Assembly: GCA_025361205.1 (NCBI GenBank)
Contig: JANYAS010000162.1
Span: 1-64,000, forward strand
DNA from: Holophagaceae bacterium
Lineage (GTDB): Bacteria; Acidobacteriota; Holophagae; Holophagales; Holophagaceae
Direction of reading: 5' to 3'
DNA: 64,000 bases
Shown here one piece after another: positions 1-9,018 of the stretch (the first letter of the stretch is position 1; every line of letters begins with the position of its first letter). Position numbers and translations under genes: made by a program. The notes beneath the pieces were generated by a model, which saw nothing but the letters and a program-made list of their open reading frames with translations, searched no databases and was not told the DNA's origin.

Positions 1-96
1 TTTTTCTCTACGGCAGGTGCGGCCTAATTCTTAACTGTTATTTTGAATCATCTTTTGAGACATTAATAGAAGGGCTTTTTTAGCCTTATAAGCGAC

Positions 97-141
97 TCTT
101 TCACGGCGGTAACACGGGTTCAAATCCCGTTAGCCCTACCA
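97..141 (+). tRNA. 3' half of a tRNA-Glu (anticodon loop CTTTCAC, T-arm, acceptor 3' strand, CCA) without a matching 5' half; attR-like partial tRNA
   Basis: ctctttcacggcggtaac-acgggttcaaatcccgt-tagccctacca has tRNA-Glu anticodon loop, 5-bp T-stem and CCA. Upstream bases do not form the 5' anticodon strand (needs CCGCC) or a normal D-arm. Confidence 0.75.
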
Positions 142-159
142 AAGCAATGACAGAACTTA

Positions 160-192
160 GAAGCCGGAAAATCTTCCGGCTTCTTCTATTTT
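160..192 (+). terminator. Rho-independent terminator downstream of the tRNA fragment
   Basis: Perfect 10-bp stem GAAGCCGGAA-AATC-TTCCGGCTTC followed by TTCTATTTT. Confidence 0.85.
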
Positions 193-427
193 GGCCTTGC
201 CTCACTTTTTCGCCTCACAAATCTATAAACGGGCGTGTTCAGGGGTAGGCAACGGTAGCCAAGGACGCTTCGAACAGGGTCGACACCACCGGCGAAATCC
301 AGAGCCAACCTGCTTCCCGAGGCAGCGATCAGCAGACCTTCTCCTGGCAACTCCGGGGTCCTACTTCTCGACTTCGATAGTCGCTGGAATCTAGCCACTA
401 CCTGACTTGCCAGGTAGGTTCGCGCCT

Positions 428-844
428 CTACCGGCTCTCCGCGTCTGCCGCGTCCTTGAAGACCTCTTCCCGGATGATGCGCTCGGTTGCCTCTTCAAGG
501 TATTCCCCCAGTGCCTCTGCAAGCTGGGCGAACTCTGGCCAGAGGATGTCATTTGCGAAGCTGGGAACAACGACCAGCATGACCGTGGTCCTACGCTGGC
601 CGTGTTTTCGGAACGGCTTCAATCCGTAACGACGGCAGAGGGCGATGAAGAGCTTGACGTTCCAACCATCTCCCAAGGAGAACTTTATCTCCACGGCCTT
701 TTCCTTGCCCTCGGATTCTTTCAGCTTGGCCAGGATGCGGTCCTTGGCCGCCATCGCCGCCGAGCGCTCGCCATGGGTCGAAGCCCCGGCAAAGAGAGCC
801 TCAATCTTCCTGAGTTTGTCTTTCAGATCTGCTTCCGTTGTCAT
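428..844 (-). CDS. Small conserved protein, DUF2786-like N-terminus, copy 1
   Basis: MTTEADLKDKLRKIEALFAGAS...; near-identical paralog at 7319-7726; sits downstream of hipA. Confidence 0.7.
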   Translation of the reverse strand: MTTEADLKDKLRKIEALFAGASTHGERSAAMAAKDRILAKLKESEGKEKAVEIKFSLGDGWNVKLFIALCRRYGLKPFRKHGQRRTTVMLVVVPSFANDILWPEFAQLAEALGEYLEEATERIIREEVFKDAADAESR

Positions 845-897
845 GATGATTCCTGGCAGGTCGAGACAGGCGTTCAGAGCCGTTGGGAACCCCTCGT

Positions 898-2172
898 TCA
901 ATGCTTGGTAAGGCCAGAAAGACACACCTCTGCCCGTGTGCGAACGAGGTCTGACAACCGTTCCAACGCACGGTCATCCAGCCCGATGCCCATAAGCCCC
1001 TCGGAGGCTGCCGCTGTGACTGCCGCTATGGCCGAAGCCAACGCCCCTACCCTGCGACGGACCAGAGGAAATCCCAACTGTGCCTTCTTGGCGAAATCAG
1101 ACCAGGCGTGTGTATCGAGATCCTCCACCCACGTCTGCCCCCCGATCTTCATGGCGAACTTCGGCGAGAGCTCCGGGTAGATTACGGTGGATAACAGGTC
1201 GTAGAGGGGCGCCAAAGCTGGGCCAGCCTCACCGTAGAGGATGGAGAAGTTCTTCCCATGGGCGTCCGCGTTTCCGATTACCGCGTTGAAGATCACGGCA
1301 TCCAGGAGTTTCAGCACGTCCGAACCCGGTCGGGCCGACACTCGCCGCAACAGGGCGAAACACTGCTCAAGAGACGGACCGCCTTCGCTCTGGTATTTCC
1401 GCTCCACAGGGATTCCCAGAGCCTGGCAGACATCCTCCTGATGGAGCCGCCGGGTCCCCAGTCCGGCAACCTCGACACGGTCGTAGCGTGCCACCAGCAG
1501 GAAGGTCCGCGTCCCGCCATCAGGTTGCCGGATCACGCGGGGCTCCACAGCCGCCCCATTCAAGCCTGCCGCAGCGGCCAACCTCATGGCGAAGGCCTCG
1601 TTCTCGGTGGTTGCTTCAAAGCGGGGGATGGCGGGCTTCAGGATGTGGGTGGTGGGCTGACCGGCCTTGGGAAGCGCCACAGCGCCATCGACCATGACCA
1701 CGGGCACCTTGGACTGGGCCCCAGCCAGGGACAGGCGTAGGCCATCTTCACCCGCCAGAAGAGGCCGGACAGGCAGAGCAGCAAGCAACCGCAGGAGGCC
1801 ACCCTCATCCAGTGGCACAGGCTCCCACGGACCCGCAGCGGCAACAGGTTGCTCTCCGGGATGCAGGAGTTGCAGAGCTCCAGCGACCTCTCCACCCAGC
1901 CGGTCCAGCATGGCAAAGTCGTTGGCCTCGGAGATTCCCAGAGCCTGGGCCGCTGCCCGCCGCTGCATCTCCTCCGGGAGAAGGCCTCCAAAGAACGGTC
2001 GGCACTCCCGCCGCGAGAAGGGTTCGGGTCGCTTGGGAAGAGAGGCAGACACCGCTGGAGTACGCTCATCAGCGAGCCACTCAGGCCCATAGACAAACCC
2101 CAGATCACCCCCATCATCCTGAGTCAGTTCACCCACAGGCCGGTCTTCCCACCACGCGACCAGACGCCTCAT
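898..2172 (-). CDS. hipA: HipA-family serine/threonine kinase toxin
   Basis: HipA motifs: LSLAGAQSKVPVV, THILKP, ENEAFAMRLAAAAGL, VIGNADAHGKNFSILY, LAPLYDLLSTVIYPEL. Confidence 0.93.
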   Translation of the reverse strand: MRRLVAWWEDRPVGELTQDDGGDLGFVYGPEWLADERTPAVSASLPKRPEPFSRRECRPFFGGLLPEEMQRRAAAQALGISEANDFAMLDRLGGEVAGALQLLHPGEQPVAAAGPWEPVPLDEGGLLRLLAALPVRPLLAGEDGLRLSLAGAQSKVPVVMVDGAVALPKAGQPTTHILKPAIPRFEATTENEAFAMRLAAAAGLNGAAVEPRVIRQPDGGTRTFLLVARYDRVEVAGLGTRRLHQEDVCQALGIPVERKYQSEGGPSLEQCFALLRRVSARPGSDVLKLLDAVIFNAVIGNADAHGKNFSILYGEAGPALAPLYDLLSTVIYPELSPKFAMKIGGQTWVEDLDTHAWSDFAKKAQLGFPLVRRRVGALASAIAAVTAAASEGLMGIGLDDRALERLSDLVRTRAEVCLSGLTKH

Positions 2173-2411
2173 GGCTCACTCCCGGTATCCAGCCCGGCAG
2201 GCGGCGAGACTGAGAGGATGCAACCCAGCGCCTCCAGCACCTTCAAGGCCTTCCCAATTTGGATCGTCGGTTTCCCCGCCTCCAGTTCCACGATGAACCT
2301 TAGCCCCACGGAAGCAACGCCCGCCAATTCGTCCTGACGCAGCCCTTGGGCCTTGCGGACTCGCCTGACGAGGGTGCCAAGGTCAGAGGGGGTGAGTGCA
2401 GGTCGATTCAT
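2169..2411 (-). CDS. hipB: HipB-like XRE-family HTH antitoxin
   Basis: LGTLVRRVRKAQGLRQDELAGVASVGLRFIVELEAGKPTIQIGKALKVLEALG HTH; ATGA overlap with hipA. Confidence 0.9.
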   Translation of the reverse strand: MNRPALTPSDLGTLVRRVRKAQGLRQDELAGVASVGLRFIVELEAGKPTIQIGKALKVLEALGCILSVSPPAGLDTGSEP

Positions 2412-2416
2412 TCATG

Positions 2417-2530
2417 TTCCCGTACGGGTAACTATCAGCCCCCAAGATACCTTTTTCAACAAAATATTACCGATCGGGGTATTTCATAAAATTCATCAGA
2501 GCATGATCGATATATTTCCCGATCGGTACA
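2417..2530. promoter_or_regulatory. Candidate hipBA operator/promoter region with three palindromic sites
   Basis: CCCGTACGGG (~2419-2428), TACCGATCGGGGTA (2468-2481), CCCGATCGGTA (~2518-2528), all just upstream of the hipB start. Confidence 0.6.
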
Positions 2531-2803
2531 TATTTATTCCAAAACCTCCGCAATCCCGAACCGCATGGCGGAATTCAAACACACCTCACCTTGGCTACCC
2601 CCATCCCTCCAGCAGGCGGCACCTCCAGCAAGGCGCCGAAATCTGGCCGCTACCTTGAGCTCTTGGTTCTTCCCCGCCCTATCTTGAGAGCCGTTTCTCG
2701 GCTTCGGATGCCTCCTCGGCGGTGGGATCCAGTTGAAGCAGTAGTCCCCATCCGGGCTTGAAGTCGGGTTCCAGTTCCAGATGCTTGAGCAGACACCGCT
2801 TGG

Positions 2804-2910
2804 CCTCCGCCCGCCCACGTATGTGGCAAAGCGCTTGGTATAGAACGGATTGTTCGCCAGAAAATCGAGCCGCTCGCGCTTCACTTTGCCGCAACTGCGG
2901 CACCGAGACC
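2804..2910 (-). pseudogene. ISL3-type transposase N-terminal fragment
   Basis: Minus-strand translation SRCRSCGKVKRERLDFLANNPFYTKRFATYVGGRR resembles the zinc-binding N-terminus of ISL3 transposases; homology breaks after GGRR. Confidence 0.6.
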
Positions 2911-2948
2911 ACCTTCGCGCTGCCGTCCAACAGATCGTCAAAGGAGGC

Positions 2949-3173
2949 ATGACTCTCAAGCAAACCCAGGGGCGAATGGAAGAGCTGGCCAGGAACATTC
3001 CCGCAGAGGACCGATCGAGGTTCTACGCTGTCATAGAAACCGAGTTCAACGGTCTCCATGAGGGAAACATCGTCCGCTATCGACTCAGGGAAGAAGAGTG
3101 GACGACCTGGCGCAGCAAGTGGGATCAGGAAACCCAAGAGCGCGGAGACAATCTGAGGCGGGATTTGGATTGA
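2949..3173 (+). CDS. Small hypothetical protein (74 aa)
   Basis: Strong SD (AAGGAGG) at 2941 upstream of ATG 2949; charged, protein-like composition MTLKQTQGRMEELARNIPAEDRSRFYAVIETEF... Confidence 0.5.
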   Translation: MTLKQTQGRMEELARNIPAEDRSRFYAVIETEFNGLHEGNIVRYRLREEEWTTWRSKWDQETQERGDNLRRDLD

Positions 3174-3263
3174 TCAACGGGTCTACTCCGAATTGCACCA
3201 GGACCCCCAATCAGCAGTTCAGCCCGATTTAGTCAAAGCGTAGGCAGGTAATCCACCCAAGAA

Positions 3264-3404
3264 CTACCGGGCATTCAATTCCTGCAATTCACCCTGAAGC
3301 ATGCCCCGTTCCTTGGGATCGACCGATTCCCGCAGGGTTAATGCCTCTTCTTTGAGCCGTTTCTGTAGACCCCGAAGCCGGACATCCAGCGGGTCACCCA
3401 CCAG
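3264..3404 (-). pseudogene. Truncated C-terminal tail of an unidentified protein
   Basis: Minus-strand open frame LLVGDPLDVRLRGLQKRLKEEALTLRESVDPKERGMLQGELQELNAR* without a start; frame differs from the adjoining integrase fragment. Confidence 0.45.
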
Positions 3405-3409
3405 CAAGG

Positions 3410-3595
3410 CCGGTTCCGGCTGTCCGCATCCGTGTAGTCGTCCGCCGTTCCAAGCGTCGTCCTGAGGTTCATCTTTGATGTTGGATCGTAGAGACGAGCA
3501 CTCCAGGTAACAGCGCCGCCATGTTTCGGCCGGTAGTAACCCATCGCCTCACCTGGAGCAAGCGGTGTACAGTGCGGCTCCTTCTGGGTCCTCAT
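3410..3595 (-). pseudogene. Tyrosine recombinase/integrase N-terminal fragment
   Basis: KEPHCTPLAPGEAMGYYRPKHGGAVTWSARLYDPTSKMNLRTTLGTADDYTDAD resembles the N-terminal arm domain of phage/island integrases; no catalytic domain follows. Confidence 0.6.
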
Positions 3596-4608
3596 CCGAT
3601 GGTGCCACCTCGGGGCTTCGCCTTGCCCTTCGCCTCTGCCTTACCCTTCGGCTTAACCTTCGGTTTCGCAGGGCTGGCTTGCGCCTTCCTCACTGCCACG
3701 GCTTTGGAAGGCGCAACCTTCGCCATTTTGGCCTTCGTCGTACTGGCTTTGGCTGGCTTAGTCTTGGTGGGAGCTGGTTTTGAGGCTTTGGTATTCGCAG
3801 GTCTGGATTTTGCGGGGGGGGCCTTGGGTGCTTTGGGCTTCGCCCCCCTGGAAGGCTTTGGCTCCGCTTGAAATTTCGAAGGCTCGGCTGAGGTGGCCCC
3901 CATTTCCAGCCCGAAAAGTTCGGCCAGGTCATCCCCCTCCAGAACCCGGTCCGCTGTGGGCGCCGGTGCGGCTAAAGCCAAACCTGAGGCGGCCTGGGCC
4001 AGGAGTTCGCTGGCCTCCACGCCCCTGAGTTGAAAGAGTAGTTCGGGCGCCGCATCGAGCCGTGCGCCGATGCCATAAAGCACGGCCGCCACGTGCTTGC
4101 ACATGTAGGCGCCATCCGGGCAGGAGCAGGACAGCGTGATTTCCTTGGGGGCCGGGAAGAGTCCTTCGCCCTGGCCGCAGATACGCTCCATGACGCCCTT
4201 GCTGAACCGGCCTTGGAGGAGTTCCACCAGGGAGGCGATGGCCCCGCCGCAGTCCTGACAGAGGGCCTTCCAGCGCGGGGTGGGCACGGCCTTCACCGCC
4301 ACCCGCACCTGGTAGATGCTGGAGCCACTGACCTGGGCCTCCACCAGGCCCGGGGCGATCTGGAGATCCAGGACAAAGCCATTGCGCACGTAGGTGCGGC
4401 CTCGGGGCAGGCGGTTTTCAAAGTCGCTGTAGCTCTCCAGATTCTCGCACCAGGCCTTACCCCAGAAAGTGCGAGCGATGGTGCGCCCCTCGATGATCAC
4501 AGGTGACACGGGATGTCCCTTTTTCCGCAGCTTCTCCATGGCCCGTTCCGCTTTGCGCCGCCGTTCGGCGACGGACACATAGGGCGGCCAACCGTCGTAA
4601 TAAGACAT
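3592..4608 (-). CDS. SWIM zinc-finger protein with a Lys/Ala/Pro-rich C-terminal tail
   Basis: CSCPDGAYMCKHVAAVLYGIG matches SWIM CxC...CxH; operon with SNF2 helicase; low-complexity KPKAPKAPPAKSRPANTKASKPAP... tail. Confidence 0.88.
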   Translation of the reverse strand: MSYYDGWPPYVSVAERRRKAERAMEKLRKKGHPVSPVIIEGRTIARTFWGKAWCENLESYSDFENRLPRGRTYVRNGFVLDLQIAPGLVEAQVSGSSIYQVRVAVKAVPTPRWKALCQDCGGAIASLVELLQGRFSKGVMERICGQGEGLFPAPKEITLSCSCPDGAYMCKHVAAVLYGIGARLDAAPELLFQLRGVEASELLAQAASGLALAAPAPTADRVLEGDDLAELFGLEMGATSAEPSKFQAEPKPSRGAKPKAPKAPPAKSRPANTKASKPAPTKTKPAKASTTKAKMAKVAPSKAVAVRKAQASPAKPKVKPKGKAEAKGKAKPRGGTIG

Positions 4609-4611
4609 GCC

Positions 4612-7326
4612 TCATTCCTCCAGGGCAGCGTTCAGATCCAGGGACACCATGCGCAACAGCTCATCATCGCGCAGCTCGGTCAGATTCAGCTCCTGCCCGC
4701 CTGCCAGCAGATCCTCGCTGAGCTGCCGCTTGGATTCGATGAGGGCATCAATTCGTTCCTCGATGGTGCCTCGGCAGATGAATTTATGGACCATGACATT
4801 GCGCTTCTGGCCAATGCGGAAGGCGCGGTCCGTGGCCTGGTTTTCCACGGACGGATTCCACCAGCGATCGAAGTGGATCACATGGGAGGCCGCCGTGAGA
4901 TTGAGGCCCGAGCCACCCGCCTTGAGGGACAGCACAAAGAACGGCACCGTCTCGTCCTCCTGGAAGCGCTGGACCAATTCCTTGCGCTGCTTCACGGGGG
5001 TCTGGCCATGAAGGACCAGCCCCGGCCGGCCAAAGATCCCGCCCAAGAAGGCCGCAAGGGGCGCCGTGGTTTCCCGGAATTGCGTGAAGACCAGCACTTT
5101 CTCCTGACGGGCCGCGATGCTGTCGCACAGCTCGCGCAGCCGGGCAAACTTCCCGCTGGATTCTCCTTTCCAGACACCGTCTCCCAGCCACTGCGACGGA
5201 TGGTTGCAGATCTGCTTGAAGCGCATGAGGTAGGCGAGCACCAGGCCCTTGCGTTGGATCCCTTCTGCGGCTTCAAGCTGTTCCTTCAGTTCCTGGACGC
5301 CCTGCTGGTAGAGGGCCGCCTGGGTTCGGCTGAGGGAGCAGTAGGCCCTGAGCTCGGTCTTCTCGGGCAGATCCGCAATGACCTTCTTGTCCGTCTTGAC
5401 GCGCCGCAGGATGTAGGGCCGAACCAGCTCGCGCAGAGGGCCATAGGCGTTGCCCGCGCGATTGGCAAGCAATTTGGTGTAGGCCGTGAAGTCCTTCGCC
5501 GAGCCCAGCAACCCCGGGTTCAGGAAATCAAAAATGGACCAGAGGTCGCCCAGACGGTTCTCCACCGGCGTGCCCGTGAGGGCGATGCGGGCCTCGGCCT
5601 GGAGCTGCTTCACCTGGCGGGTTTGCTTGGAGGTGGGGTTTTTGATGGCCTGGGCTTCGTCGAGGATCACATGCCGGAAGCGGAGCTTCCCCAGCCAGGC
5701 ACTCCGCAACACGAACCCGTAGGTGGTGATCACCAGATCTTTTCCCGCAAGTTCAGCGGGCTCAGAAGCCAGGGCACTGGCCGGCAGCGCGGAGGGATGG
5801 GCCACCAGAAAGGAGAGGCTGGGCGCGAAGCGCTCAATCTCGGCCGCCCAGTTGGCCAGTAGGGACGCGGGCACCACCAGGAGACTCGGACGGCCTGGGC
5901 CCTCGCGCTTCTTGACCAGGAGCAGGGCAAGCACCTGGATGGTCTTGCCCAGGCCCATGTCATCCGCCAGGCAGGCGCCCAGGCCCAGGCTGGAAAGCAG
6001 GTACAGCCACCGGACCCCAGCCCGCTGGTAGGGACGCAGGGTGCCCAGCAAGGCGGGACCAGGGTCCACGGCTGCCAAGCCCTCGGGGGAGCGAAGCCCT
6101 TGGAGGGTTTCCGCGAGCCAGGGACCGGCGCTGACCGCGCCCCAGGCGGCGGGATCGACCTCCTCTCCGCTGTCCGCGCCGATGCCCGCGCCAGAGAGCA
6201 GGCGCATGGCTTCGAAGAAGCCAAGTCCGCCATGGGCAGCGAGGCGCTCGGCCTCACTGAACCGGTCCATCATGGCCTGGAGCCGTTCGCGGTTGATTTC
6301 CACCCACTGGCCGCGAATGAGGGCGAGACCCTCGGAGGACGCCAACAGGGCCCGCACTTCCTCGGGTGCCAGGGGCTCACCGCCCAGGGTGATGGCCATG
6401 CGGAAATCCAGGAGCGCGTCCTTGCCCAGTCCCCCGGGGGCCTTGGTGCCTACCGTGCCCGCCACGCGGGGGCGCGGTGGCCGCCCTGTCTTCCAGCCTG
6501 CGGGCATCCGCACCACCACTCCGGCGGCTTCCAGGGTCGGAACATCCTGCAACAGCCGGAAGGCCTCTCCGGGAGACCAGCGCAGGGGGTGGAAGATCTC
6601 GCCCGCGTCCACCGTGCGCCGTAACCACGGGCACGCTTCCGCTGCTCGCTGGATGGGCAGCAGCAGGGAGAGGAGCCGTTCCTTGTTGGCTGCGCCGCTG
6701 TACTCCTTGAGGGCCTGCCCCAAGGGCAAATGCTGAGCTTTGCCTTGGGTGGTGAGGCCGCCTGTGTAGGTGGCCAGGAAGGCGAAGGGCGTGGCGGGAT
6801 CCTTGCGATTTTCCGCGAGGTTGAAGTGCACCCGGCCCACCACATTCCAGACGGGGTTAAGCTCGTGCAGGAAATCCTGGATCGAGCCCCCCGCCGCCGT
6901 CCGTTCCACGGTGAAGGCCTGGGTCATGGCCTCCCACAATGCAAGCAGCACCTCGGCATCCAGGTATTCAGCCCCAGGCATGGGCGGGGCCGCGAACGCG
7001 ATGGCTTGCAGTTCCTCCCTAAGCGGTAGCGGCAGGTCATGAGAGGAAGCGTCCCCCTCGGGCCGCATGCAGAGGGTGGTTACGAAGCGGGCCCCAAAAT
7101 CGCGCCAATAGCCCAACCCCGGCGGCAGGAAGCGCCCTGCCTGCGACGCTCCCAGGTGCAGCAGGCCTAGCCCTGAACCCTTGGCAAAGGCGGGCGATAA
7201 GGCCGACAGCAGCTCAGGATCCAGCGCAGGCGCTTCATCCCAGGGCGCGAGGTGCAGGTGGCCGTGAGGGCTCAGCCAAAGGGTCTGCTGGAGATCGGCA
7301 TGGCCCGTAATTTCTGCCTTAAGCAT
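4612..7326 (-). CDS. SNF2/RAD54-family DEAD/DEAH-box helicase
   Basis: ADDMGLGKTIQVLALLL, VILDEAQAIKNPTSKQTRQ, ALTGTPVENRLGDLWSIFDFLNPGLLG, KAGGSGLNLTAASHVIHFDRWWNPSVENQATDRAFRIGQ. Start taken at MLKAEITG. Confidence 0.93.
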   Translation of the reverse strand: MLKAEITGHADLQQTLWLSPHGHLHLAPWDEAPALDPELLSALSPAFAKGSGLGLLHLGASQAGRFLPPGLGYWRDFGARFVTTLCMRPEGDASSHDLPLPLREELQAIAFAAPPMPGAEYLDAEVLLALWEAMTQAFTVERTAAGGSIQDFLHELNPVWNVVGRVHFNLAENRKDPATPFAFLATYTGGLTTQGKAQHLPLGQALKEYSGAANKERLLSLLLPIQRAAEACPWLRRTVDAGEIFHPLRWSPGEAFRLLQDVPTLEAAGVVVRMPAGWKTGRPPRPRVAGTVGTKAPGGLGKDALLDFRMAITLGGEPLAPEEVRALLASSEGLALIRGQWVEINRERLQAMMDRFSEAERLAAHGGLGFFEAMRLLSGAGIGADSGEEVDPAAWGAVSAGPWLAETLQGLRSPEGLAAVDPGPALLGTLRPYQRAGVRWLYLLSSLGLGACLADDMGLGKTIQVLALLLVKKREGPGRPSLLVVPASLLANWAAEIERFAPSLSFLVAHPSALPASALASEPAELAGKDLVITTYGFVLRSAWLGKLRFRHVILDEAQAIKNPTSKQTRQVKQLQAEARIALTGTPVENRLGDLWSIFDFLNPGLLGSAKDFTAYTKLLANRAGNAYGPLRELVRPYILRRVKTDKKVIADLPEKTELRAYCSLSRTQAALYQQGVQELKEQLEAAEGIQRKGLVLAYLMRFKQICNHPSQWLGDGVWKGESSGKFARLRELCDSIAARQEKVLVFTQFRETTAPLAAFLGGIFGRPGLVLHGQTPVKQRKELVQRFQEDETVPFFVLSLKAGGSGLNLTAASHVIHFDRWWNPSVENQATDRAFRIGQKRNVMVHKFICRGTIEERIDALIESKRQLSEDLLAGGQELNLTELRDDELLRMVSLDLNAALEE

Positions 7327-7726
7327 CGACCGTGTCCTTGAAAACCTCTTCCCGAATGATGCGATCCGTCGCCTCATCGAGGTAATCGCCCAGTGCCTCT
7401 GCAAGCTGGGTGAACTCTGGCCAGAGGATGTCATTTGCGAAACTGGGGACAACAACCAGCATGACCGTGGTCCGGCGCTGGCCGTGTTTGCGGAACGGCT
7501 TCAATCCGTAACGACGACAGAGGGCAATGAAGAGCCTGACGTTCCAACCATCTCCCAAGGTAAACTTCATCTCCACGGCCTTTTCCTTGCCTTCGCATTC
7601 TTTCAGCTTGGCCAGGATGCGATCCTTTGCCGCCATGGCCGCCGAGTGTTCGCCCTGGGTCGACGCCCCCACAAAGAGAGCCTCGATCTTCCTGAGTTTG
7701 TCTTTCAGATCTGCTTCTGTCGTCAT
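7319..7726 (-). CDS. Small conserved protein, DUF2786-like N-terminus, copy 2
   Basis: MTTEADLKDKLRKIEALFVGASTQGEHSAAM...; ATGCTTAA overlap with the SNF2 gene; paralog of 428-844. Confidence 0.7.
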   Translation of the reverse strand: MTTEADLKDKLRKIEALFVGASTQGEHSAAMAAKDRILAKLKECEGKEKAVEMKFTLGDGWNVRLFIALCRRYGLKPFRKHGQRRTTVMLVVVPSFANDILWPEFTQLAEALGDYLDEATDRIIREEVFKDTVDA

Positions 7727-7819
7727 GGTGATTCCTGGCAGGTTGAGAACCGGAGCCCCTGAGCAGTGGACCGTTCGGGACATCGTGGCCCTTCCCGCCC
7801 TGATAGTGGCGGGCCCCCT

Positions 7820-8875
7820 TCAGATCGCTCCCACGATTACATCGACGATGACGGGGCGGTGATCGGAGGCCTTGCCGGTTCCGGTCCAGCAGCGCTGGGC
7901 TTGCAAGTGCCGACTCAGCATGATGTGATCGATCCGCATCCACGAAAGATCCAGCCATGGCATGCGGGCACTCAGCAAGAAGTGGCCGTAGGTGTAGCCG
8001 TAGCCCCTTCCCCCCTCCGTGAAGGCATCGTGAAGGCCCGCGGTGCGCAACATGCGGCAGGCCAGGGATGCATCAGGTGAGTTCAAGTCGCCGGCGACGA
8101 TGACGGCGCCTGGTTCCTGCCTCACGAAGTCCGATAAGGATTGGGCCTGGAGAAGGCGGACTTCGACGTTCTCCTGCAGCCTCTGGATGGCCTCGGGCAG
8201 GAGCCGGGGCTGTTTCCGGGCCGCCCGGAAGGCATTGAGACCCTCCCGCGGCGTCATGAAATGCGCGCTGTACAAGGTGATCACCGAATTCCCGACCTGC
8301 ACCTGGGTCCTCAGGCAAGGCCATTTCCCCCCGTTGTAGGGAATCCAAACCTCCCGGCCCGGGCCCAGGGGGAGCCTGCTGGCGATGACGTATTGGTTGA
8401 AGGAACGGACGTTCCATCCAGTGAAGCTGGCGCTGAGGGGACCCTTTAACACCTGGTCTGCCTCCTGCAGCAGCACCACATCCGGCCGGTATAGGCCTAT
8501 GTCTTGCATCAGGGCATGGATATCACGCTGGCCCTGTTTCACATTGCAGGTCATGACCCTGATCAAGGTGCCTGGCGAGCCAGAGATGGGTTGGGTGTTG
8601 AGCGGCCAGCGGAAACCCATGATGGGCCCCAGGACCCAGACCAGCAGGACCCCCAGCGCCCAGAGCCACCTTGGCGCGTAACGAAGGGACAGGAGGGCCA
8701 GGGGAACGATGGGGATCAGCCACAAGGCCTGGGGCAGGTACAGATTGAAAGCCCCCAGCCACCAGCGATCCGCACCCAGCCAGTTCAGGATCGTCAACCC
8801 GGCCAGCAGCAGCCCATAAACGGCGAAGAGGATGACCAACCAGCGCGGGGCCTGTTCTTTTTGGACATTTGTCAT
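7820..8875 (-). CDS. Endonuclease/exonuclease/phosphatase family membrane protein
   Basis: N-terminal TM helices, then VMTCNVKQGQRDIHALMQDIGLYRPDVVLLQEAD, VIVAGDLNSPDASL, RIDHIMLSRHL, SDHRPVIVDV. Confidence 0.88.
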   Translation of the reverse strand: MTNVQKEQAPRWLVILFAVYGLLLAGLTILNWLGADRWWLGAFNLYLPQALWLIPIVPLALLSLRYAPRWLWALGVLLVWVLGPIMGFRWPLNTQPISGSPGTLIRVMTCNVKQGQRDIHALMQDIGLYRPDVVLLQEADQVLKGPLSASFTGWNVRSFNQYVIASRLPLGPGREVWIPYNGGKWPCLRTQVQVGNSVITLYSAHFMTPREGLNAFRAARKQPRLLPEAIQRLQENVEVRLLQAQSLSDFVRQEPGAVIVAGDLNSPDASLACRMLRTAGLHDAFTEGGRGYGYTYGHFLLSARMPWLDLSWMRIDHIMLSRHLQAQRCWTGTGKASDHRPVIVDVIVGAI

Positions 8876-9018
8876 ACTCGGGAGCACCTTTCCAGTCTGC
8901 GTGGACGACTCAGCCTCTTTTCGCGACCAATGGAATTTGAATCGGTTGGTCACTTTGAATCCCCTGGTCGAATCATTCAATCATCCCAGGTGGATTTGGC
9001 TCCTCCCAGAAAAAACGG

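Noticed and set aside
61-141. Complete tRNA gene
   Set aside because: 5' acceptor candidate AGGGCTT pairs only partly, anticodon stem 5' strand does not match GGCGG, and no proper D-arm fits.
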